23,664 nucleotides of DNA from an uncultured Clostridia bacterium (GTDB lineage: Bacteria > Bacillota > Clostridia > TANB77 > CAG-508), in NCBI GenBank assembly GCA_947632745.1, contig CANRQH010000012.1, forward strand, positions 1-23,664. The letters run 5' to 3'. Of this stretch, positions 16,884 to 23,560 are shown piece after piece. Position 1 is the first letter of the stretch, and each line of letters begins with the position of its first letter. A program made the position numbers and the translations under genes. The notes beneath the pieces were generated by a model, which worked only from the letters and a program-made list of their open reading frames with translations, was not told where the DNA came from and made no database searches.

Positions 16884-17817
16884 GTGGATGTGGAGTTAAT
16901 TGAAATTGATGATAAAAGATTTCCAAATAAACTTAAAGAAGTAAAAAATCCACCTTTAAAACTTTATGTAGAAGGTGAAATTCAAAACTTAAATGAAAAT
17001 TGCATAGCTGTAATAGGGTCTAGAAATTGTACAGAATATGGTAAAAAATGGTGTGAAATTTTTGTACAAGAATTAGTAAAATATAATGTTGTAATAGTAA
17101 GTGGAATGGCAAATGGAATAGATAGTGTAGCACACAATACTGCAATAAATTCAGGTGGAAAAACTATTGCTGTTTTGCCATGTGGACTAAATAATATTTA
17201 TCCACCTGAAAATTTAAGTTTATATAAGAAAATTATACAATCAGGTGGAACAGTTATTACAGAGTACGAGCCTGAAGAAAAGGCAGAGTCTAAGAAGTTC
17301 TTAGACAGAAATAGAATTGTAAGTGGTTTATCTTTTGCAATTTTAGTGGTGGAGGCAGCACACAGAAGCGGAACAAGTGTTACAGCAAAAATTGCTAAAT
17401 CTCAAATGAGAGATGTGTATGCTATTCCACGGAAGTTTAGATAATTCTAAAAGTGTAGGAACTAATAACTTAATAAAGGAATTTGCAAAAATTGCAACAG
17501 ACCCAAAAGATATTATAAAAAATTATGATTTTTTGCATAAGGTAAAAAATAGAGTTCAAATATTTAATAAAGAAATATCAATAGATGAATTTCAAAAAGA
17601 TAATCAAAAATATGCAATTCAGAGACAAATACAAGAAAATGAAATAGATGAAGAGCTAAAATGTATTTATAAAATAATAACAAATAATCCGATAGATATA
17701 AACAGTATAGCAAAATTAAGCAAACTTAACGCTAAAGATGTAATGCAAAAACTAACTATGCTTGAATTACAAGGTAAAATAAAAAGAACTGCTGGAGGCA
17801 GGTACATAAAAATATAA
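16884..17817 (+). CDS. dprA: DNA-processing protein DprA/Smf (contains a CGGA +1 recoding site)
   Basis: DprA binds incoming single-stranded DNA and loads RecA during transformation. GTG 16884 (or in-frame GTG 16890) follows AGAAAGGGGG. The joined protein has 310 aa: a Rossmann-type DprA domain (VIGSRNCTEYG at about 46-56, SGMANGIDSVAH at about 73-84, RNRIVSGLS and VVEAAHRSGTSVTA at about 142-172) and a C-terminal winged helix (about 250-310, ending TAGGRYIKI). The N-terminal SAM domain of longer DprA proteins is missing. Reading CGGA at 17430-17433 as Gly restores AIPGSLDN. Without it the product stops after residue 186, leaving out the winged helix. It lies between comM and yraN, the common clostridial order. 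Confidence 0.93.
17430..17433 (+). other. CGGA recoding site in dprA
   Basis: The upstream frame reads ATT CCA CGG AAG TTT AGA TAA. Reading CGGA as Gly gives AIP-G-SLDNSKSVGTNNLI, where DprA proteins have AVPGSI-N--S-G-N-LI. The glycine is one of the best conserved positions in the family. Confidence 0.92.
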
Positions 17818-17863
17818 TATTAATTGTGTATTGAAATTCAACTTAAAACAATGAAAGGAAAAT

Positions 17864-18244
17864 ATGAATTTAAAAAGTAAGAGAGAATTCGGAAATATTG
17901 GAGAAGAAATTTGCTCAAAATATTTAGAAGAAATAGGGTATAAAATAATAGAAAGAAATTTTAATTGTAAACAAGGAGAAATAGACATTATTGCTAAGGA
18001 CAAAAATGAGTATGTATTTGTTGAAGTAAAAACTAGGAGTAGTATTTGTTTTGGAACACCAAGAGAAGCAGTAAATGAGAATAAGCAAAAACATATTTAC
18101 AAAAGTACTAAATATTATTTACATATTCATGGTTTAGATAATGTGTATGTTAGATTTGATGTTGTAGAAATATATTTTTTAAAAAATAAATATAAAGTAA
18201 ATCATTTAAAAAATGTAAATATAGAATGTAAAAATAACTTTTAA
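17864..18244 (+). CDS. yraN: YraN/UPF0102 family nuclease-fold protein
   Basis: A small protein with the PD-(D/E)xK restriction-endonuclease-like fold, 126 aa. It begins with the GNIGEEICSKYLEEIGYKI segment, then has the nuclease-like core GEIDIIAKD and VFVEVKTRS (about residues 43-67, E-D-ExK). Its role is not established, but it usually travels with comM and dprA. ATG 17864 follows GAAAGGAAA. The C-terminus is Lys/Asn-rich. Its stop codon overlaps the stop of the convergent XRE gene by four bases. Confidence 0.9.
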   Translation: MNLKSKREFGNIGEEICSKYLEEIGYKIIERNFNCKQGEIDIIAKDKNEYVFVEVKTRSSICFGTPREAVNENKQKHIYKSTKYYLHIHGLDNVYVRFDVVEIYFLKNKYKVNHLKNVNIECKNNF

Positions 18245-18588
18245 TTTTTATTATTTACTTTTTTACTGTATGAATAAATATCGTGAATTATGTTGTAAAT
18301 AAATAAAGCTGTGTCTTCTTCACAATGATTTAACATACGGTTAATTTTTTTAGTATAAGAATTTTGTGAATTTTCTCCAAACAAAATAAAATCAGCAGAA
18401 GCACCAGTAAAAGAAACTATGCTAAATAAAGTCTTTAAACTTAAAGAACATTCTCCACGCTCAATTTGACCTAAAAATACTTCTGAAATATCTATCATCT
18501 CTGAAAATTTTTCTCTAGACATAGGAATATCTTCTCGAAGTGTACGAATTCTTTCACCAATTTTTACATTATCTAAATTTTGTTCCAT
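18241..18588 (-). CDS. XRE-family helix-turn-helix transcriptional regulator
   Basis: 115 aa. Residues about 9-65 form a Cro/CI-type HTH (GERIRTLREDIPMSREKFSEMI, then GQIERGECSLSLKTLFSI). The C-terminal 45 residues are a short helical extension and could mediate dimerisation. ATG 18588 follows AGGAG at good spacing on the minus strand. It is convergent and overlapping with yraN. The target is unknown; the inverted repeat at 18700 is a candidate. No toxin, phage or conjugation gene is next to it. Confidence 0.88.
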   Translation of the reverse strand: MEQNLDNVKIGERIRTLREDIPMSREKFSEMIDISEVFLGQIERGECSLSLKTLFSIVSFTGASADFILFGENSQNSYTKKINRMLNHCEEDTALFIYNIIHDIYSYSKKVNNKN

Positions 18589-18915
18589 AAAAAAATCACT
18601 CCTGTCTTTAAATATAGTGTAAATAAAGATTATACTAAAACAAATTAATTATATAATAAAATTTTTATAAAAATAATATGAATAAAATGCAAAACAAAAA
18701 TATGACGAAATCATATATAAAATGACAAAAAATTACAACAACTAAATGAAATAATTATGATAAAATACACAAAAAGTACACAAATTAAAACTTGAAAATT
18801 AAATTAAAAAATTTAATTTTTCTTATTTTTTAGATTAAGAAATTGTTATATACTAAAGGTAGAATAAAAAGTTTCAAATTGCAAAAAATATAAACTAAAG
18901 AAGGAGGAAGGTTAT
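18589..18915. other. 327-base divergent intergenic region
   Basis: This separates the XRE gene (minus) from the 18916 gene (plus). It holds a TATAAT-like box for the XRE gene (ATTATA on the plus strand near 18631-18640), the inverted repeat at 18700, and an AT-only stem near 18794-18822 with a T-rich tail. I saw no ORF, RNA gene or perfect promoter. Confidence 0.5.
18700..18716. promoter_or_regulatory. inverted repeat, possible XRE operator
   Basis: ATATGA-CGAAA-TCATAT: perfect 6-bp arms with a 5-base centre, between two divergent genes, one of which encodes an XRE regulator. The length and shape suit such a regulator, but binding is inferred. Confidence 0.35.
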
Positions 18916-19152
18916 ATGTTAAGAGAAATATATAATGCCAGAAAAGAAGTTATAGACTGTGTTATAAAAAATGCTATCAAAAAAGCCAAGGATAAGTTAT
19001 ATGAAATTGATTATGAAAAAAATAAAGAAATAATAAATAAGTTAGAAGAAAATTATAGTATAAAAATGGCTCTAATTTGTGAAGAAGTTTATATTCAAGG
19101 ATTAAAAGATGGAATTAATTTAATAGATGAGTGTAGGAAAATAAATAGTTAA
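18916..19152 (+). CDS. small helical protein of unknown function
   Basis: 78 aa, ATG 18916 after a strong AAGGAGGAAGG. All-helical and charged, with the C-terminal pattern EEVYIQGLKDGINLIDEC, which resembles small clostridial DUF6809-type proteins (FKLGFKLG-LI-E). That resemblance is from memory and weak. It is alone on its strand, between the XRE regulator and the terminator at 19157. Confidence 0.65.
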   Translation: MLREIYNARKEVIDCVIKNAIKKAKDKLYEIDYEKNKEIINKLEENYSIKMALICEEVYIQGLKDGINLIDECRKINS

Positions 19153-19156
19153 AATA

Positions 19157-19210
19157 TAAAAAAACACGCCAAACCTATTAAATTTAGTTTGACATGTTTT
19201 ATTAAATTTT
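19157..19210. terminator. bidirectional terminator
   Basis: AAAACACGCCAAAC (19161-19174) pairs with GTTTGACATGTTTT (19187-19200), with two G-U pairs. It is flanked by A-rich sequence upstream and T-rich sequence downstream, so it can end both the plus-strand small gene and the minus-strand hpf. The T-run is better for hpf. Confidence 0.75.
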
Positions 19211-19213
19211 TAA

Positions 19214-19741
19214 CTAATTTTCAGGTTCAACTATACCATAGTTTTTACCATCTTTTAGTCTATAAATTACACAAACTTTGTTTTTTTCTATATCTATAAA
19301 TGGTAAAAAGTTATGAGTTGGTCTTTCTTGAAGTTTTAGCATAGCATCTTCTGGAGCTAATGGTTTTATTTCATAATAGCTATATTTTAGAATTTCATTT
19401 GCTAATTCATTTTTATGGTCTGATGTGTTATTAAGTTCTTTAATAGAACCATCTCTCATCATTTTTTCTTTTTTAGTTTTAGTTTTTCTAATTTGACCTT
19501 CTAAAATATCTATAACTTTATCTATAGAAGCATATAAATCTCTTTCTTCTGCTTCAGCTCTGTATGTTTCTCCATTAGCAGTTACAACTACTTCTGCAAT
19601 TTGTTCATTTTTTTCTGCACGTATTGTTACCTCTGCAGATGAATTTTCAAAATATTTGTCAATTCTTTCAAGTTTTTTTTCAATATAGTCGTTTATAGCC
19701 TCTGTAACCTTTAATTCCTTCCCCAAAACTTTTATTTCCAT
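19214..19741 (-). CDS. hpf: ribosome hibernation promoting factor, long form
   Basis: It binds the decoding centre of idle 70S ribosomes and, through its C-terminal domain, dimerises them to inactive 100S particles. 175 aa, the long form typical of Firmicutes. The N-terminal S30AE domain (about 1-98) begins MEIKVLGKELKVTEAINDYI and includes EERDLYASIDKVID. A short linker (about 99-120) leads to the dimerisation domain, with KPLAPEDAMLKLQ, HNFLPFID and VIYRLKDGKNYGIVEP. ATG 19741 follows AAAGGGG on the minus strand. A possible promoter is at 19768. Confidence 0.95.
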   Translation of the reverse strand: MEIKVLGKELKVTEAINDYIEKKLERIDKYFENSSAEVTIRAEKNEQIAEVVVTANGETYRAEAEERDLYASIDKVIDILEGQIRKTKTKKEKMMRDGSIKELNNTSDHKNELANEILKYSYYEIKPLAPEDAMLKLQERPTHNFLPFIDIEKNKVCVIYRLKDGKNYGIVEPEN

Positions 19742-19767
19742 AATGTCAGCCCCTTTCTTATTATTCT

Positions 19768-19796
19768 ATTATATGTATTTAATATCTGTTTTTAAA
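19768..19796 (-). promoter_or_regulatory. possible hpf promoter
   Basis: On the minus strand, TTTAAA (19796-19791) and TATAAT (19773-19768) have a 17-base spacer and end 27 bases before the hpf start. The -10 is perfect and the -35 is weak. Confidence 0.4.
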
Positions 19797-19994
19797 ATTA
19801 AATTTTTTACAATAGAATATTTTTTTATTCTTATAAATTAGTTTGGCATATATTAGCTATTTTTATAATATCATTAAAATGAAATTTGTCAATAGTTTTA
19901 TAAAATTTTTTTGGTACAAACGGAGTAGTTATTAGTTAATTATAATATAAAAATGAAAATTTTAGCGAAAAAACCAAGTTTATGTAAATAAAAC

Positions 19995-20023
19995 TTGCAA
20001 AATATTGAAATTTGTGGTATAAT
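19995..20023 (+). promoter_or_regulatory. sigma-A promoter of the M23 peptidase gene
   Basis: TTGCAA (19995-20000), 17 bases, TATAAT (20018-20023). The rest of the 319-base gap between hpf and this gene is AT-rich with no ORF or RNA that I can recognise. Confidence 0.75.
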
Positions 20024-20060
20024 ATTCTGCAGTTTTGCTAAAAATACTAAATAAAGGAGA

Positions 20061-21044
20061 GTGTATATTATTTTAAAACAAAAAATATTTACTTATATGA
20101 GGAGCTTACTAAAACTTTTAACCATAATATTAGTAGGTTTTCTATTTATTTTAGCAATGATTTTTATAAAATACAAACCAGTATATGAAGTTACAGTTGC
20201 AGGAGAAAAAATAGGCTATATAAATAATTTAAATGAATTTAAAAATGAGGTAGATGAACAAATAATAAATAGTAAAGAAGAACATGTTGCATATACTTCA
20301 TTTGTAAATGAACCAAAATATGAACAAAAATTAATTACAAGAACAAGTGATGTAAACAATAATGAAGAAATATTAGATGAATTAAAGCAAAACAATATAG
20401 TAACAACCTATAAATATTATGAAGTATCCTTAAATGATGAAACAAAAGCATATGTTGATACATTAGATGATGCAACTAAAATAGTAGATGAAATAAAAGA
20501 ACAATTTGACACAGAAAATTTAGAGCTTAATCTTCAAATAAATGAAGAATATACTCAAGATATTGCAAAAATAAATACAGATTCATTTCAAAATGCATCA
20601 ATTGCAGTTGAAACAGCAGCAGAAGAAATTAAAGAAGAAAATGAAGCTATTGCTGTAATTAATAATGTAAAATTATCAGTTTTACCAGTTAGTGGTAGAA
20701 TAAGCTCAAGATATGGAGAGTCTAGTTCAAGAAGAAGGTCAACACATACAGGGTTAGATATAGCATGCAGTATGGGAACTGATATAAAAGTTGTATCAAA
20801 AGGAACTATAACTTTTGCAGGAAGTGCGGGTTCATACGGAAATCTTGTAAAAGTAGACCATGGTAACGGTGTAGAAACATGGTATGGACATTGTAGTAAA
20901 ATATATGCAAATGTTGGGGATGAAGTAAAAGCAGGAGATGTAATAGCAGCAGTAGGCTCAACTGGTAATTCTACAGGTCCACATTTACATTTTGAAATTA
21001 GAATAAATGGGGCTACAGTTAATCCTCAAAAATATGTGTATTAA
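20061..21044 (+). CDS. M23/LytM-family peptidoglycan endopeptidase, membrane anchored
   Basis: A cell-wall hydrolase that would cut peptide cross-links at the outer face of the membrane. 327 aa from GTG 20061: a membrane anchor (about residues 17-36, LLTIILVGFLFILAMIF), a 170-residue extracytoplasmic region rich in Glu/Asn, and the LytM domain (about 210-327). The zinc ligands look intact: HxxxD at His229-Asp233 (HTGLD) and HxH at His308/His310 (HLHFE). GTG 20061 almost touches its AAAGGAG (20053-20059), so the real start may be later (ATG 20097, which has no ribosome site) or a rare codon such as ATT 20070. Single gene with its own promoter and terminator. Confidence 0.9.
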   Translation: MYIILKQKIFTYMRSLLKLLTIILVGFLFILAMIFIKYKPVYEVTVAGEKIGYINNLNEFKNEVDEQIINSKEEHVAYTSFVNEPKYEQKLITRTSDVNNNEEILDELKQNNIVTTYKYYEVSLNDETKAYVDTLDDATKIVDEIKEQFDTENLELNLQINEEYTQDIAKINTDSFQNASIAVETAAEEIKEENEAIAVINNVKLSVLPVSGRISSRYGESSSRRRSTHTGLDIACSMGTDIKVVSKGTITFAGSAGSYGNLVKVDHGNGVETWYGHCSKIYANVGDEVKAGDVIAAVGSTGNSTGPHLHFEIRINGATVNPQKYVY

Positions 21045-21053
21045 AAATAAAAA

Positions 21054-21089
21054 GTCTTTAAAGCAATATTACTTTAAGGGCTTTTTTAT
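21054..21089 (+). terminator. terminator of the M23 gene
   Basis: AAGTCTTTAAAG (21054-21065) pairs with CTTTAAGGGCTT (21074-21085), including G-U pairs, followed by T6. Confidence 0.85.
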
Positions 21090-21222
21090 ATTTTAATGTT
21101 ACAGCCAGTGCATTTTAAATTAAATAATAAAATTTGCGTGCAGAAACTTTGTCCTTATAAAGTATTTACAAATAAAAATTTTAAATATATAATTTAAAAA
21201 AATGTAGAAAGGAAACGGAAAA

Positions 21223-21798
21223 ATGGCAAATTCAAAATTAATAATAGTAGAAGGAGCACAAGGTGCAGGAAAAACAACATATACAGATTATATAAGATAT
21301 TCTTTAAGTTACACAAATTTATATAGATTAAGTGGAACAGCAGATAGCACAAAAAGTGGATTGCTAAAAGCTAAAGAAATGTATGAATCTTTATTAGACT
21401 ATGTAGAAAATCTTCAAAATAAAAGTATAAACTTAGTTTTTGATAGAACATTTTTTACAGAAGAAATATATTGTAGACTAGGCAAAAAAGAATATTCATT
21501 CACAGAAGTATATAATAATTTATTAGAAAGATTAAGCAAATTTGATTTTGAAATTTACTATTTAACTTTATATTTAGATGATGAAAAAGTATTTGCTGAA
21601 AGACTAGATAGAGACGGAAAAGCAGTATTTGCAACTTCTAAATTTGGTGTAGAAAATAGTATTGATCAACAAAAAGAATATTTAAAAATGGCAGAAGAAA
21701 TAAAAGAAAAATATCCAAGCATTAATGTAATTAATATAAATACAAATAAATTAAAAGAAGATGTAGAAAAAGAAATACGTAGTAAAATAGGATATTAG
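21223..21798 (+). CDS. P-loop nucleoside/nucleotide kinase-like protein
   Basis: 191 aa, ATG 21223 after AGAAAGGAAA. Walker A is EGAQGAGKTT (about residues 10-19). A thymidylate kinase-like DRxFFTEEIY (about 76-85) follows, and LDRDGKAVFATSKFG is a likely lid segment. It resembles dNMP or deoxynucleoside kinases, including phage-type ones, but the substrate cannot be read from the sequence. It stands alone between the M23 terminator and the OLE RNA promoter. Confidence 0.8.
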   Translation: MANSKLIIVEGAQGAGKTTYTDYIRYSLSYTNLYRLSGTADSTKSGLLKAKEMYESLLDYVENLQNKSINLVFDRTFFTEEIYCRLGKKEYSFTEVYNNLLERLSKFDFEIYYLTLYLDDEKVFAERLDRDGKAVFATSKFGVENSIDQQKEYLKMAEEIKEKYPSINVININTNKLKEDVEKEIRSKIGY

Positions 21799-21872
21799 TT
21801 AAAAAGAATAAGTAAATAAATTAAAATTGATATAGAATAACTTTTATTTAAACAAAAGAATAACAAAAATAT

Positions 21873-21901
21873 TTGAAAAAATTGGAAATATAGTGTATAA
21901 T
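21873..21901 (+). promoter_or_regulatory. sigma-A promoter of the OLE RNA-oapA unit
   Basis: TTGAAA (21873-21878), 17 bases, TATAAT (21896-21901). Transcription would begin near 21908, at the first bases of the RNA's closing stem. Confidence 0.85.
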
Positions 21902-21904
21902 ATT

Positions 21905-22440
21905 ATGGATGGTGCATTATTCTAGTCATATTTGTTATTGTGAGGGTGGGGCTAAAAATCCACTAAAGGGCACATAAATTAGGGCTTCTAGTTTGTGCGC
22001 GAAATGCCAGTTTTGCGTGTGAATTGGAAGAAAGAGACACGGGTATTGTATAATGGCATATACCAAAAATCCCTTGTTTCGCCGAAACTTAAAAATATTT
22101 TTAAGTATAACCTATACTGAGTGCCAAGACACAAAATGTATAGAGTAGCCTGTCTTGAGTGAATGTATTGGAATTATTTAAACAAATATGAAATTGCATT
22201 TGCAAAAGAGACTAGCAATAAATAAAATATGTTAAGGAAAACTTCTAGAATGTTTGCTTCAAATTAAGAGCAAGAGAGCTTAGGGATTAAGGTACGGATT
22301 TAAGTGGCGATCTGGTGTCTAAAATAAATTTAGATGTTTTCTTTAAACGGAAACGGCTATATAGTAATATATAGTAGAAAATAGAGAAATTCAACCAGAC
22401 CTAAACCGTAAAATTTACTTGAGTTTTTACCATCTATTAT
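21905..22440 (+). ncRNA. probable OLE (ornate large extremophilic) RNA
   Basis: About 535 bases without a usable ORF, with clearly higher GC patches than the AT-rich intergenic norm here. The ends pair: GATGGT (21908-21913) with ACCATC (22429-22434), a closing stem as expected for a large folded RNA. Immediately downstream is a gene whose product matches OapA, the OLE-associated membrane protein, in size, topology and DxxxD motif. OLE RNA in other Firmicutes is about 600 bases and commonly next to oapA. The call rests on size, end pairing and this neighbour, because I cannot run a covariance model. RNase P RNA, tmRNA and group II intron signatures were looked for and not found. Confidence 0.75.
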
Positions 22441-22494
22441 ATAAAAATAATAGGGCAGTTTTTTAGCTGCTCTAAAATTGTAAAAAGGAGGATT

Positions 22495-22520
22495 TGTTAG
22501 CAAAAAAATTTAAGCTAACA
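22495..22520 (+). promoter_or_regulatory. hairpin between AGGAGG and the oapA start
   Basis: TGTTAGC (22495-22501) pairs with GCTAACA (22514-22520). AGGAGG is at 22486-22491 and the first usable oapA start codon is GTG 22531. Folded, the hairpin cuts the distance from 39 to about 13 bases. Confidence 0.45.
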
Positions 22521-22530
22521 GGCAAAAAAA

Positions 22531-23067
22531 GTGCAAAAAGAAAAAAAGAAAGAATCAAATATTAAATGGGCTATTCAAGCATTTGTTTTAACATTTGTAT
22601 TATCTAGCATAGTATCATTTATATCAGATAATGGAGTAGAAAAATTAAATTTATTTTCATCAATAATAATTTTAGTTGTTGTTATATTAATAGGAATATT
22701 ATTTGACATGTTAGGTGTTGCTGTAACTGTTGCTCAAGAAGAAGATTTTCATGCAAAAGCAACTAAAAAAGCAAAAGGAGCAAAATCTTCTTTAATGCTT
22801 ATAAAAAATTCATCTAAAGTTGCAAATATATGTGCAGATGTAATTGGAGATATTTGTGGAGTTTTAAGTGGTGCAATAAGTGCAATGATTGTTTTAAAAA
22901 TAGCAAACATTTATAATATTTCAAATAATATACAATTTATTATAAGTGCATTAGTTGCTTCTCTAACAGTAAGTGGAAAGGCTTTAGGAAAAGAAATTGC
23001 AAAAAAAAATTCAACAAAAATTGTTCATATGGTTGGAACAATAGTTAGTAATTTTAAAAAAGAGTAA
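22531..23067 (+). CDS. oapA: OLE-associated protein OapA, membrane protein
   Basis: The membrane partner of OLE RNA, implicated in cold, ethanol and magnesium stress responses in Bacillus halodurans (family knowledge). 178 aa from GTG 22531: a Lys-rich N-terminus, two membrane helices (about 12-30 and 42-62), a charged cytoplasmic loop containing AQEEDFHAKATKKAKGAKSS (about 68-87), and two more helices (about 105-123 and 130-147). D103-VIG-D107 is the DxxxD motif reported as important for OapA. The start is uncertain: GTG 22531 has no adjacent ribosome site, and the strong AGGAGG lies upstream of a small hairpin. It is probably co-transcribed with the RNA. Confidence 0.8.
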   Translation: MQKEKKKESNIKWAIQAFVLTFVLSSIVSFISDNGVEKLNLFSSIIILVVVILIGILFDMLGVAVTVAQEEDFHAKATKKAKGAKSSLMLIKNSSKVANICADVIGDICGVLSGAISAMIVLKIANIYNISNNIQFIISALVASLTVSGKALGKEIAKKNSTKIVHMVGTIVSNFKKE

Positions 23068-23124
23068 TTTTAAAATATTATATTGATTATAATTTATGCT
23101 ATTTATATTAAATAAAAATAACTC

Positions 23125-23153
23125 TTGTCAAACCTAAAAATTTATAATATAGT
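23125..23153 (+). promoter_or_regulatory. promoter of the DUF6514-like gene
   Basis: TTGTCA (23125-23130), 17 bases, TATAGT (23148-23153); each box is one base from consensus. Confidence 0.6.
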
Positions 23154-23189
23154 ATGTAAGGTTGTAAAAAATGAAGAAAGGAAGTAGAG

Positions 23190-23489
23190 GTGAAAACATT
23201 TTTTGATGGGGTATTTATATCCAAAGAACACTTGGAAGAAGCAGGTATAAAATACCCCATAAAACTCGAATATTACAAAACATCTAGAGAGGAAAATGTT
23301 CAAACTAAATATGGAATAGAAGTAGTAAAAACTGAATATTTAGATGGCAATGTTAAAATCGAAACTAAAGAAGTTAGAGATGTATTTGCGAATAAAGAAG
23401 AACAAGAAAAAATATTAACTATTTTAAGAAATAATGAAGTCACTCCAATTGGAGTAGAAGATGTTTTGAATGATTTATTACATATATAA
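23190..23489 (+). CDS. DUF6514-family protein
   Basis: 99 aa, GTG 23190 after AGAAAGGAAG. A small clostridial protein of unknown function. The pattern YGIEVVKTE, then VRDVFANKEEQEKILTILRNNEVTPI and VEDVLNDLL, matches what I recall of DUF6514: a beta-rich N-terminal half with two C-terminal helices. No membrane segment. Own promoter and terminator. Confidence 0.7.
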   Translation: MKTFFDGVFISKEHLEEAGIKYPIKLEYYKTSREENVQTKYGIEVVKTEYLDGNVKIETKEVRDVFANKEEQEKILTILRNNEVTPIGVEDVLNDLLHI

Positions 23490-23530
23490 TTAAAATAATG
23501 TAATAAAATTTAAGGGAAATATTCCGAAAA

Positions 23531-23560
23531 GGTAGTATAATAAAAATACTATCTTTTTTT
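23531..23560 (+). terminator. terminator of the DUF6514-like gene
   Basis: GGTAGTAT (23531-23538) pairs with ATACTATC (23546-23553) through one G-U pair, followed by T7. Confidence 0.85.

Noticed and set aside
1670..17433. Random sequencing or assembly errors as the cause of the frame breaks
   Set aside because: Errors favour homopolymers, but six of the seven breaks have no C or G run beyond GG, all seven share CGGN in frame, and intact genes such as groEL show no breaks. A systematic platform error cannot be ruled out without reads.
1670..17433. Several decaying pseudogenes
   Set aside because: Proteins on both sides of each break are full length and conserved, the genes include a core function (ftsK), and there are no other stops, deletions or missing catalytic residues.
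21905..22440. RNase P RNA, tmRNA or group II intron
   Set aside because: No GAGGAAAGUC core, no tRNA-like ends or tag frame with CCA, and no domain V or reverse transcriptase. A GTGCG string near 21996 is isolated.
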